From Streptococcaceae bacterium (lineage in GTDB: Bacteria > Bacillota > Bacilli > Lactobacillales > Streptococcaceae), in contig JAIRWF010000007.1 of NCBI GenBank assembly GCA_031253335.1, positions 1 through 53,714 of the forward strand: a stretch of DNA of 53,714 bases, read 5' to 3'. Positions within the stretch are counted from its first letter, which is position 1, and every line of letters begins with the position of its first letter. Made by a program: the position numbers and the translations under genes. A model generated the notes under the pieces. The model had not been told where the DNA came from. It searched no databases and was given only the letters and a program-made list of their open reading frames with translations. This document shows positions 8,476 to 16,389 of this stretch, piece by piece.

Positions 8476-11202
8476 ATGTCTGAAAAGAAAAGAATCAATG
8501 AAATCGCGAAGGAAACTGGTTTTAGCAATCAGCAGTTGGTGGCGAAAGCTCAAGCGATTGGACTAGATGTGAAGTCGCATTCATCGTCGATTGAAGAAGC
8601 TGACGTCAAGCGACTTTTGGATAATATGAAAGGGGAAACGCCAGGCGAGACGCCAAAGCGTTCGCATAAGGCAGTTGAAAAGCCAGCCGAGCCTAAAGAG
8701 AAGCCTGTGACTTTCCAAGGGAAAGCGGTCGTGATTGACGAGGCGATTTTAGCGCGCCAAAAAGCACGTGAAGCTGCCAAAAAGGGTGAAACGGCTGAAA
8801 AACCAGCTGAAAAACCTGCTGAAAAGACGTCAGTCAAATCTGACAGCCCTGAAAAAGCAGCTGAGAAAACCCCTGTCAAATCTGACAGCCCACAATCTGG
8901 CGCAAATGAGCCAGTTGTCAAATCTGACGCGCCAAAAGAAGCACCAAAATCTGATGCTGAGGCGCCTCGTAAGAAATCAAAATTTGACACGACCCCTAAA
9001 AAGATCCAAATCAAGGTCGTCAAGAAAGCAGAAGTCTTTTCAGATAAGCCACTCAAAGATCGCCTGAAAGACAAAGCGTCTGGCATGCGTGACAATGGGC
9101 GTGGACGTAACGATAATCGTTCCACGAGTGCTGGACGCGGCAGCAACACCAATGGCAGCCGTAAAAGTGGTAACACTTCCTCAAACTCGGGCGTGCAAAA
9201 GCGTGTCTTTAACGATGCACCAGCACTTCCCGCAAATGACCGCAGACGTCGTAGTAACAACAAATCAAAGTCTGGCAATCAAGATTCTCGTTTTAATGAC
9301 GGAAATCGTGCGGGTGGGCCACTCCATGTCAATGACAACCGTAACCAGGTCAGAAATGCACGTAACTCCAACTGGAATGCAGGTGGCAAGCGCAAGAAAG
9401 GGACGCAACAAGCGCCACAAGTCGAGCGGAAATTTGTTGAGTTGCCTGAAACGTTTGAATACACAGAAGGCATGACGATTGCGGATATTGCGAAGTTCTT
9501 GCACCGCGAGCCTGCTGAATTTATCAAGATTTTGTTCATGATGGGCGTGATGGCGACGCAAAATACGTCGCTTGATGACGAGACGATAGAGCTCTTGCTC
9601 ATGGAGCTTGGCGTGACGCCTGAAAAGAAGGTTGTTGAGGATAAGTCAGACATTGAGTCACTCTTTGTTGAAGAGGGTTATCTCAATGAAAGTCAGATGG
9701 TGACACGTCCTCCTGTTGTGACCATCATGGGGCACGTCGATCATGGGAAGACGACGCTCCTCGATCATTTGCGCAAGTCTCGTGTGACAGAAGGTGAAGC
9801 GGGCGGGATTACACAGCATATCGGGGCTTATCAGCTGGAGTTAAATGGCAAAAAGATTACTTTCCTAGATACGCCAGGTCACGAAGCCTTCACGAGCATG
9901 CGTGCGCGCGGAGCTTCAGTCACGGATATTACGATTTTGGTCGTCGCTGCGGATGACGGTGTCATGCCGCAGACGATTGAAGCTATCAACCACTCAAAGG
10001 CTGCTGGGGTGCCGATTGTAGTCGCAATCAATAAGATTGATAAGGACGGGGCGAATCCACAGCGTGTTATTCAGGAGTTGGCAGAGCACGAAGTCCTCTC
10101 CACCGAGTGGGGGGGAGATTCAGAGTTTGTTGAGATTTCTGCGAAATTCGATAAAAATTTGGATACCTTGCTTGAGACGGTGCTTTTGGTCGCTGAAATG
10201 CAGGAGTTGAAGGCGGATCCAACGGTGCGTGCGATTGGGACAGTTATTGAAGCACGTCTGGATAAAGGAAAAGGCGCGATTGCGACCCTGCTTGTACAGC
10301 AAGGGACGCTCCATCAGCAAGATCCAATCGTTGCAGGTAATACCTTTGGGCGTGTGCGTGCAATGGTTAATGATTTAGGACGGCGTGAAAAGGAAGCAGG
10401 ACCTTCTGCGGCCGTTGAAATCACGGGTCTCAATGATGTACCACAAGCGGGGGATCATTTTGCGGTCTTTGAAGATGAAAAGACGGCACGCGCAGCAGGC
10501 GAGGAGCGCTTCAAGCGGGCACAACTCGTCCAACGTCAGAATACGCGCCGTGTGTCTTTGGAAAATCTCTTTGATACCATCAAAGAAGGGCAGCTTAAGA
10601 CCGTTGACATTATCATCAAGGCGGATGCCCAAGGGAATGCCGAGGCGCTTTCAACAAGTCTGCAAAAAATTGAGGTTGAAGGAGTCAAGGTGGATATTGT
10701 CCACGCGGGTGTGGGGGCTATCAATGAATCCGATGTGTCACTTGCAGCGGCATCTAATGCCTTAATCATTGGCTACAATGTCCGTCCAACGGCAGATGCA
10801 AGGCTTGCTGCAGAGCGTGAAGAGGTTGAGATTCGCCTGGAAAGTGTGATTTATAAGGTCTTAGAAGATATTGAGGCTTCAATGAAGGGAATGCTTGATC
10901 CTGAGTATGAAGAGCAGGTTGTCGGCGAAGCGCATGTTCAGGAGATTTTCACAGTTTCAAAAGTTGGCACGATTGCTGGTTTCTTGGTAACAAGTGGCCA
11001 CGTGACGCGTGATGCACATGTGCGTGTCATTCGCGATGGGGTCGTGTTGCATGACGGCGCGATTGCGAGCCTTAAGCATCTCAAAGACGATGTGCGCGAG
11101 GTGCAAAATGCGCAAGAAGGTGGACTCATGATTGAAGACTTCAATGATGTTGCACCTGAAGATACTCTCGAAGTTTACGAAATGATTGAAAAAAAGCGCT
11201 GA
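8476..11202 (+). CDS. infB: Translation initiation factor IF-2
   Basis: GTPase that brings initiator tRNA to the ribosome. 908 aa. Seen: IF2_N helix at the start ([26 protein letters not shown]), a long low-complexity linker (about 55-320), the second IF2_N, then the G domain with GHVDHGKT at residues 419-426, DTPGH and NKID, followed by domains II-IV. The linker holds a lysine/proline/alanine-rich part and an Asn/Arg/Gly-rich part. Four linker segments read VKSDSP or similar because they contain copies of the dispersed palindrome (8833-8844, 8874-8887, 8917-8930 and a half copy near 8981). AGGAGG precedes the ATG. Confidence 0.97.
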   Translation: MSEKKRINEIAKETGFSNQQLVAKAQAIGLDVKSHSSSIEEADVKRLLDNMKGETPGETPKRSHKAVEKPAEPKEKPVTFQGKAVVIDEAILARQKAREAAKKGETAEKPAEKPAEKTSVKSDSPEKAAEKTPVKSDSPQSGANEPVVKSDAPKEAPKSDAEAPRKKSKFDTTPKKIQIKVVKKAEVFSDKPLKDRLKDKASGMRDNGRGRNDNRSTSAGRGSNTNGSRKSGNTSSNSGVQKRVFNDAPALPANDRRRRSNNKSKSGNQDSRFNDGNRAGGPLHVNDNRNQVRNARNSNWNAGGKRKKGTQQAPQVERKFVELPETFEYTEGMTIADIAKFLHREPAEFIKILFMMGVMATQNTSLDDETIELLLMELGVTPEKKVVEDKSDIESLFVEEGYLNESQMVTRPPVVTIMGHVDHGKTTLLDHLRKSRVTEGEAGGITQHIGAYQLELNGKKITFLDTPGHEAFTSMRARGASVTDITILVVAADDGVMPQTIEAINHSKAAGVPIVVAINKIDKDGANPQRVIQELAEHEVLSTEWGGDSEFVEISAKFDKNLDTLLETVLLVAEMQELKADPTVRAIGTVIEARLDKGKGAIATLLVQQGTLHQQDPIVAGNTFGRVRAMVNDLGRREKEAGPSAAVEITGLNDVPQAGDHFAVFEDEKTARAAGEERFKRAQLVQRQNTRRVSLENLFDTIKEGQLKTVDIIIKADAQGNAEALSTSLQKIEVEGVKVDIVHAGVGAINESDVSLAAASNALIIGYNVRPTADARLAAEREEVEIRLESVIYKVLEDIEASMKGMLDPEYEEQVVGEAHVQEIFTVSKVGTIAGFLVTSGHVTRDAHVRVIRDGVVLHDGAIASLKHLKDDVREVQNAQEGGLMIEDFNDVAPEDTLEVYEMIEKKR
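8833..8930 (+). repeat. three dispersed palindromes inside infB
   Basis: GTCAAATCTGAC at 8833-8844, TGTCAAATCTGACA at 8874-8887 and TGTCAAATCTGACG at 8917-8930 lie about 42 bp apart. All code for VKSD in the disordered linker of IF-2. They belong to the window-wide TGTCARATYTGACA family. Confidence 0.85.
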
Positions 11203-11378
11203 TAGAGCCTTGAGTCAATCAGGTAAAGGGATAAGGAAGTGAAACTTTCTGGCCTCTCCCATATGTATTGAAAAAATAAAATGAAAGGAATTGAGTTCGT
11301 CCGCCTTGAAGTTTTGGCAAATAGGGTAAATTTTTCTAGTTTGCGCAACTTCAGAGCAGTTGGACTCATATCTGAGCT

Positions 11379-11732
11379 ATGGCAAATCAGCACCGAGTTG
11401 ATCGCGTGGCCCTTGAGATACAAAGGGAAGTAGCGGCGATTTTGCGGCATGACGTGGGAGATCCCAGAGTCGATGCGGTCAACGTCACAGATGTCCAAGT
11501 GACGGGGGATTTGGGACAAGCAACGATTTATTATTCGCTGTTATCCGACCTTGCCTCAGACGCTAAGAAGGCGCAGGCAGGGCTTGACAGGGCAACGGGT
11601 CTCGTGCGGCGTGAATTGGCGCACCGTTTGACGATGTTTAAAGTTCCTGAAATCAAGTTTGCAAAAGATGAGTCGATTGCCTATGGCGATAAGATCGACG
11701 CATTGCTCCGTCAACTTCAAAAAGACGAATGA
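11379..11732 (+). CDS. rbfA: RbfA ribosome-binding factor A
   Basis: Late 30S maturation factor with a KH-like fold, 117 aa, normal length. Seen: N-terminal [27 protein letters not shown] and [31 protein letters not shown]-like C-terminal half. It lies 176 bp after infB; the gap shows no ORF or hairpin that I can support. The ribosome binding site is weak (CTGAGC before the ATG). The operon ends here at the palindrome-based terminator at 11737-11765. Confidence 0.94.
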   Translation: MANQHRVDRVALEIQREVAAILRHDVGDPRVDAVNVTDVQVTGDLGQATIYYSLLSDLASDAKKAQAGLDRATGLVRRELAHRLTMFKVPEIKFAKDESIAYGDKIDALLRQLQKDE

Positions 11733-11736
11733 AAGA

Positions 11737-11765
11737 CCTCTGTCAAATCTGACAGGGGCTTTTTG
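11737..11765 (+). terminator. rbfA terminator built from the dispersed palindrome
   Basis: The stem is CCtCTGTCA/TGACAGgGG and is followed by CTTTTTG. The palindrome TGTCAAATCTGACA (11741-11754) forms its upper part. Further copies at 11781-11794 (TGTCAAATTTGACA) and 11862-11875 (TGTCAAACTTGACA) lie in the 151-bp gap to the lipid kinase without T-tracts. Confidence 0.75.
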
Positions 11766-11883
11766 CTGCTAGGTTTATGCTGTCAAATTTGACAGGGATA
11801 AACGCAATGGATCAGTTGACATAAATACCGTGCACAAGTTGAAAGAAGGTGCTTCAAATTCTGTCAAACTTGACAAGATATTT

Positions 11884-12786
11884 TTAGAAGATAATCTGGC
11901 GCTTGGCATTTGTCATCTTCAAGGTGTCGTGCGCCGTGAGGTAATGCAGCTCGCCATCTATTTGCATGGGCTCGTCCTGATCAATCGTCACTTCAAAGTG
12001 ACCTGCAATATGCTGATGAAACTCGCTATCTCCAACCTGCGTACCTTTGACAATTTTTCCCAAGAGCTGAAACATGCGCCTTTTTGGGATTTTATCCACT
12101 TCACACAGATAAAGCTCAGGCTTGCTATTTGTTGCGTCTGGCGCAATCGTGACGCCCCCTCCAAAATAAGGGTGCTTCGTTGTTGTGAATAAAAACGCCT
12201 TTTCAAAGTTTGCAACATCTGAAACCCTAGCCGCAAACGCCTTCTTGGTAAAAAGCTGATTCAGACCCGAGATGAGATAAAAAAGAGAGCCGACTTTCAG
12301 TGTATTGAGTGCCTTCTTGAGATGTCCGCGCTCACTTTCTTCGATGATTGCTGCATCCAGCCCAATGCCGATGTTGTTCATTGCGATGCCATGCTGATGC
12401 GCCGTCTCGTAGCGAATCACAAAAATATCTTTCGTCTCAGGATGATCATGGAGCTTCGTGAAGGCTGTAAGCGGATCTTTGGAAATACCCATGGCGCGTG
12501 CGAAGTCATTACCGCTTCCGGCAGGAATATAGCTAAAAGGCATCTCCTCAGGCAATACATTCATCGCAAGCGACAAGGTGCCATCGCCCCCGATGATGAG
12601 GACACGGTCAAACTCATCCTTTACAGCGAGAAGTTCCTTCATTTTTAGGGTCTCATCGCCTTTTTTAGCAGTTAGAAAAAGTTTATAGTCAATATGTGCG
12701 GCAGTAAAATGCGTGACAAGCTCACTCACGACGGATGTTCCCCGCTTTGAACCCGAGTTTGGATTAGCTAAAATCAAATAAGTCAT
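11884..12786 (-). CDS. diacylglycerol kinase-family lipid kinase (DagK/YegS-like)
   Basis: A 300-aa soluble lipid kinase of the DAGK catalytic family. Members such as DgkB phosphorylate diacylglycerol released by lipoteichoic acid synthesis. Seen: nucleotide-binding IIGGDGTL (GGDGT at 66-70), PAGSGNDFARAMG (88-100), the NNIGIGLDAAI segment and IDGE near the C-terminus. Exact substrate unproven. Upstream on the minus strand TGaTAAAAT ends six bases before the ATG, so the message may be leaderless. It is convergent with rbfA and follows the two-component genes, from which a terminator separates it. Confidence 0.9.
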   Translation of the reverse strand: MTYLILANPNSGSKRGTSVVSELVTHFTAAHIDYKLFLTAKKGDETLKMKELLAVKDEFDRVLIIGGDGTLSLAMNVLPEEMPFSYIPAGSGNDFARAMGISKDPLTAFTKLHDHPETKDIFVIRYETAHQHGIAMNNIGIGLDAAIIEESERGHLKKALNTLKVGSLFYLISGLNQLFTKKAFAARVSDVANFEKAFLFTTTKHPYFGGGVTIAPDATNSKPELYLCEVDKIPKRRMFQLLGKIVKGTQVGDSEFHQHIAGHFEVTIDQDEPMQIDGELHYLTAHDTLKMTNAKRQIIF

Positions 12787-12802
12787 GCGTCCATTTTATC
12801 AG

Positions 12803-12827
12803 AAAATCCCCTGAAATGGGGATTTTT
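12803..12827 (-). terminator. terminator after the histidine kinase gene
   Basis: AAATCCCC (12804-12811) pairs with GGGGATTT (12818-12825), with A/T runs on both sides. On the minus strand it ends the two-component operon, and its T-tract runs into the TGaTAAAAT promoter of the lipid kinase. Confidence 0.75.
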
Positions 12828-12830
12828 TCA

Positions 12831-14390
12831 CTAGGCCTTCAAACTCACAATAAAGCTCGTCCCTTCACCTTCCTTGCTGCGCACCTCAATGTGCCCGCCC
12901 AAGTCCTGTACATTTTTCTGCACAATCGCAAGGCCAAGCCCCGTTCCTTGTGGATTGACGTCGCCCGTTTCAGTCCTGTAAAAACGCTCAAAAATCCGTT
13001 GGCGCTCAAGCTCTGAAAGACCAGGTCCGTTATCTGTCACGCTAAACTGGACGTGATTGGCCGCAGGCACGAGGCTCACAGAAATTTGCCCTTTTTCAGG
13101 CGTATAGATTAGCGCATTTTCGATTAAATTCTTGAAGATGGCATGAATTTTCGTTTCATCAGATTTGATAGTGATATCTGTCAGATTTGACGAGACTTTC
13201 AGCGATTTTTCCTTGATTTGACCTGAGAAATTCTCTAGGATGGAAGCTGTCAAATTTGACAAAGAGACCGATTGATGTACAATACGTGGATTTTGCTGCG
13301 TCAAAAGTAAAGTGTCAGACACCAAAGCCATCAAACGCTCGGATTCTTGCTGAATCAGCTTCGCCTGGCGTTTTGACGCCTTTTTAAGCTCTGGTGCCTC
13401 GCTCAACAGCTCTGCAAAGCCGCGAATGGAGACAAGCGGCGTCTTAAACTCATGCGAGACATTTGCGATGAAGTCATTATGCGCTGTGACAATCTGCTGG
13501 TACTGCGAGACATCGTTCATACTGACTAGATAGCGATTGTTGATATGGACCAGCGGATTAAAATGCACCTCATAGTAACTCGCCATCGCCTCAAAATAAA
13601 AGGTCTTATTTTGAATATCTGGCCGCACCATCTTTTCAACGAGAAAGCTCAAAAAGTCAGGATAAGGACTAAAAATATCAATCGAAGGCTGCTCGCCAAA
13701 TTCATTTTGAAAGGCCGCATTTGCCCGATGAATTGAGCCCTTTCCATCATAAACAAAAATCGGAAACTGGAAAAATTCAATAAATTCATAAAGATTTTGC
13801 TTGGTTTCACTGTTGGAGATGATTTGCTGCTGAATCGCCTCGCCCAAGTGATTAATCGCCGTTGTGACCTGGTCATCGTTTTTCGTGATGATATAATTCT
13901 GTGTGAGAGGCGAGCGCTCAATATTGCGCACCTTTGCGACCAACATCGCACGATAATCTCGCATCCGCAACGCACGCCGCAAAAGCCCATATATTGTAAT
14001 GGCATACAATAGCGATGCCATAAAGGCAATCACTCCCATCGTAAAACCGGTCGGCGTCCTCGTGTCTGTTACTTGGATAAAGCGTGATATTTCCCCGTTT
14101 GTATGCACCGCAATCGTCACAACAAGATTGTTTGCCTTAATTTCCCGTGCGTAAGCAGCACCACTCCTCAAGGTCTTTGCAGCAGCAGAGTTTGTTGTCC
14201 CGGGCAATATCGCAATGTCTGATCCAATCGCGCTGGGTGAGAGTGACACCGCATTCGCCCGATTCAAGGCCCGATTGGTATCACTGTCCAAGATATTATT
14301 CGTGATTAAAAAGGCCACTAGAAAACCAAGGAGCACATAAAGCACCGTGATGCCTACAATCGCCTTCCAATTTTCGCGTAAGAGCTTCAT
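12831..14390 (-). CDS. sensor histidine kinase (PhoR/PnpS type)
   Basis: Membrane sensor kinase, 519 aa. Seen: TM1 about 11-31, an extracellular loop about 32-115, TM2 about 116-137, a HAMP-like and PAS region (about 200-290, IFVYDGKGSIHRANAAF), phospho-acceptor His313 in NVSHEFKTPLVSIRGF, the N box NLIENALIYTP and glycine-rich DNGPGL and GTGLGLAI. The architecture resembles PhoR/PnpS phosphate sensors, but the signal is not shown. It overlaps the response regulator by 4 bp (ATGA). Two dispersed palindromes inside (13179-13192, 13249-13262) code for SSNLTD and LSNLTA. Confidence 0.92.
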   Translation of the reverse strand: MKLLRENWKAIVGITVLYVLLGFLVAFLITNNILDSDTNRALNRANAVSLSPSAIGSDIAILPGTTNSAAAKTLRSGAAYAREIKANNLVVTIAVHTNGEISRFIQVTDTRTPTGFTMGVIAFMASLLYAITIYGLLRRALRMRDYRAMLVAKVRNIERSPLTQNYIITKNDDQVTTAINHLGEAIQQQIISNSETKQNLYEFIEFFQFPIFVYDGKGSIHRANAAFQNEFGEQPSIDIFSPYPDFLSFLVEKMVRPDIQNKTFYFEAMASYYEVHFNPLVHINNRYLVSMNDVSQYQQIVTAHNDFIANVSHEFKTPLVSIRGFAELLSEAPELKKASKRQAKLIQQESERLMALVSDTLLLTQQNPRIVHQSVSLSNLTASILENFSGQIKEKSLKVSSNLTDITIKSDETKIHAIFKNLIENALIYTPEKGQISVSLVPAANHVQFSVTDNGPGLSELERQRIFERFYRTETGDVNPQGTGLGLAIVQKNVQDLGGHIEVRSKEGEGTSFIVSLKA

Positions 14391-15100
14391 GCGCCCTCCT
14401 TTTCCCCCAGATAACTCGCATCAAAAATTACACCATAGCCCCGCTTTGTGCGGATATAGCGTTTTTTCAACTTTTTACGCAGCTGAGACAGCGACACATC
14501 AATCGTTCGTGTCTCTGCCACATCACTTGAAAGCCCCCAAAACTTGAGTAAGAGCTTATCCCTGCTCACGGTCTCTCCCTGATGCTTAATCAAATACGCC
14601 AAAATATCAAACTCCCGTTTTGTTAAAGAGACGAGCTTCCCCTCAAAGGTCACGGACTTCGCATCCAAATCCACCAGCAAATCTGAAAGCTGGAACTTCC
14701 CACGAAGAAGAGCGCCTCCCGCTTTATCATAGTCCGTATGCCGTCTAATTAAGCCCCGCGCGCGTAGCACAATCTCTTTCATGGGTGTCGTCTTCTCCAG
14801 ATAATCATCGGCCCCAAGCCCAAGTCCCCTAAGACGCGCCTCCTCGTCCTCACGTGCTGTGAGAATCAAAATCGGTGTGACAACCCCATTCTCACGCAGC
14901 TTTTGTGTAACCTCAATTCCTGAAAGCCCTGGCATCATCACGTCTAACAGCAAAAGATCAAATGCCTTCTCAAGTGCTAATTCAAAGCCTTCGACTCCAG
15001 TACTGGCAAGTGCGACCTCAAAATCCTTCTCACGCAAAAACGTCGTCGCAAGTAGTTCTCGAATCGCTGCATCATCATCCACGATTAAAATCGTCTTCAT
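14387..15100 (-). CDS. OmpR/PhoB-family response regulator
   Basis: A 237-aa DNA-binding response regulator and partner of the kinase downstream. Receiver domain: acidic pocket Asp8-Asp10, phospho-acceptor Asp53 in LLLLDVMMPG, Thr81 and Lys103. The usual Lys-Pro pair is replaced by Lys-Thr-Thr-Pro, which is unusual. The C-terminal winged helix ends RTKRGYGVIF. The start is ATG at 15100 because the receiver fold begins there; the longer open frame lacks support. TATAAT (15107-15112, minus) ends six bases before the ATG, so translation may be leaderless. The gene diverges from ylxM. Confidence 0.93.
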   Translation of the reverse strand: MKTILIVDDDAAIRELLATTFLREKDFEVALASTGVEGFELALEKAFDLLLLDVMMPGLSGIEVTQKLRENGVVTPILILTAREDEEARLRGLGLGADDYLEKTTPMKEIVLRARGLIRRHTDYDKAGGALLRGKFQLSDLLVDLDAKSVTFEGKLVSLTKREFDILAYLIKHQGETVSRDKLLLKFWGLSSDVAETRTIDVSLSQLRKKLKKRYIRTKRGYGVIFDASYLGEKEGA

Positions 15101-15154
15101 GCCCTTATTATAACAAAAGTTTGCCTCATCCCTAAAATATGTTAAAATCAAGAC
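15101..15154. promoter_or_regulatory. divergent leaderless promoters (response regulator / ylxM)
   Basis: In 54 bp two promoters face apart. On the minus strand TGtTATAAT (-10 at 15107-15112) ends six bases before the regulator ATG. On the plus strand TGtTAAAAT (-10 at 15143-15148) ends six bases before the ylxM ATG, with a possible -35 TTGCCT near 15121-15126. Neither start has a properly placed ribosome binding site. Confidence 0.6.
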
Positions 15155-15466
15155 ATGACCCTCGAAAAAACGACTTATATGAACAGTCTCTACGACAGCT
15201 ATGGCGAACTGTTGACCCCCCGCCAGCGTGCTGTTTTTGAGAGTCATTACCAGGAGGACTTTAGCTTGAGTGAAATCGCGGAAAATATTGTTGCCACAAA
15301 GCAAGCCGTCTCCCAGCTTCTGAAAACCGCCGAAAAACAACTCACGACCTTTGAGACACACTTACACCTTGTGGAAAATCAAGCCGCACGAAACGAGCTG
15401 ATGCAAACTCTCCTTAGCAAATACCCCACCGACACGACGCTGAAAGACTTAGCTAACTTATTATGA
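15155..15466 (+). CDS. ylxM: YlxM-family HTH protein (UPF0122)
   Basis: A 103-aa helix-turn-helix protein of the YlxM family. Relatives bind the signal recognition particle and stimulate its GTPase. Seen: LYDSYGELLTPRQRAVFESHYQEDFSLSEIAENIVATKQAVSQLLKTAEKQL, the sigma-70 region 4-like fold. ylxM usually precedes ffh; here the next gene is the methionine synthase activation protein, overlapping by 4 bp (ATGA), so ylxM is separated from its normal partner. The start directly follows a -10 box. Confidence 0.9.
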   Translation: MTLEKTTYMNSLYDSYGELLTPRQRAVFESHYQEDFSLSEIAENIVATKQAVSQLLKTAEKQLTTFETHLHLVENQAARNELMQTLLSKYPTDTTLKDLANLL

Positions 15467-16137
15467 TTCCCCTACGCAAACAAGAAATCCTCCGTTACTT
15501 GGGCTATCGACGCGGGCAAGAATTGACGCCTGAAGTCTCTACTTTAATTGACGAGCTCTCGCTTGAGGTCCAAGAGCGCTCTCATGCCCGCTATCTCTGG
15601 CGGATTTTTGACTTTGAAATCCTGTCTGAAAATGAAATTCAAGTGTTAGGCACGGATTTGAAACTTCGAGGCACGAAAATCAATCATCATTTGCGAAAAG
15701 CCCAGAAAGTGGCGCTACTCACAGGCACTTTGGGCATTGAAATTGAACGCGCCATACGCCTTTACGAAGTTTCAGAGCTCACAAAGGCGCGGATTTTGGA
15801 TGCCTGCTGTGTGGAATATATTGAGCGCTTGCTAGATCTCGCAGAAGTCGAAATTGACCATGAAATGGCTGAATATACGTTGAATTCCAGGTTTAGCCCA
15901 GGCTACGGAGACTTGCCTTTGATTCCGACGCAAAAGGAATTTTTGGCTGCTATGGATGCGACAAAAACGCTTGGTATTAACCTCACCGCCACATCACTCA
16001 TGGTCCCACGTAAGTCCGTCACGGCGATTATTGGTCTCTTTGAGGATGAGAAACTCGCAAAACCGCGTCGCAAGGCACCCGAGGACTTGACGGTTGAGAT
16101 GGTGCAAAATGGGAAGTTTAATATTGGTCACCTCTAA
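15463..16137 (+). CDS. stand-alone MetH reactivation (activation-domain) protein
   Basis: A 224-aa protein matching the C-terminal activation domain of cobalamin-dependent methionine synthase. In E. coli MetH this domain binds AdoMet and remethylates oxidised cob(II)alamin. Seen: RFSPGYGDLPL (143-153), which fits the Arg-x-x-x-Gly-Tyr AdoMet motif, and MVPRKSVTAIIGL near 195-209. The downstream metH lacks this domain, so the two proteins should act together as a split enzyme. Thermotoga is known for such a separate subunit. It overlaps ylxM by 4 bp. Confidence 0.82.
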   Translation: MIPLRKQEILRYLGYRRGQELTPEVSTLIDELSLEVQERSHARYLWRIFDFEILSENEIQVLGTDLKLRGTKINHHLRKAQKVALLTGTLGIEIERAIRLYEVSELTKARILDACCVEYIERLLDLAEVEIDHEMAEYTLNSRFSPGYGDLPLIPTQKEFLAAMDATKTLGINLTATSLMVPRKSVTAIIGLFEDEKLAKPRRKAPEDLTVEMVQNGKFNIGHL

Positions 16138-16148
16138 ACACCTGCTTT

Positions 16149-16375
16149 TCGCCCAACCACGCGACAGCGCTTGACACATCGTGTCAAGGTTGCGGATAAG
16201 GAAACGGAGTTTCCTCATTCGTCTTCGAGTGATTGCACGCATAGCTAGAGTTGGTCTTTGAAAGCAACTCGGTTTTTGCGGCTCGACTTGGCGCGGTCTG
16301 CACCTTACAGCGATGCTCGTAGGGTTATCAGAGCGGACAGCCAGGCACAAGTGGCGGAGATAGACACGCCCTATT
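16149..16375 (+). repeat. interspersed non-coding repeat, copy A
   Basis: The 252-bp gap before metH carries blocks shared with 47495-47852: CGCCCAACCACGCGACAGCG, a TTTTTGCGGCTCGACTTGGC block, an ACCTTACAGCGATGCTCG block and the end AGATAGACACGCCC. A hairpin CTTGACAC/GTGTCAAG (16170-16188) and a second, GGAAAC/GTTTCC, lie within. No gene, riboswitch or T-box was recognised. The repeat ends a few bases before the metH ribosome binding site. Confidence 0.8.
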
Positions 16376-16389
16376 GAGGTAAAGGATAA

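Noticed and set aside
8550-9278. 242-aa minus-strand ORF opposite infB
   Set aside because: Shadow of the low-complexity IF-2 linker; no ribosome binding site, and infB is certain.
11830-12192. 120-aa plus-strand ORF opposite the lipid kinase
   Set aside because: Antisense to a conserved gene, no family match.
16138-16389. Cobalamin or AdoMet riboswitch before metH
   Set aside because: No B12-box or S-box conserved bases; the gap is the interspersed repeat.
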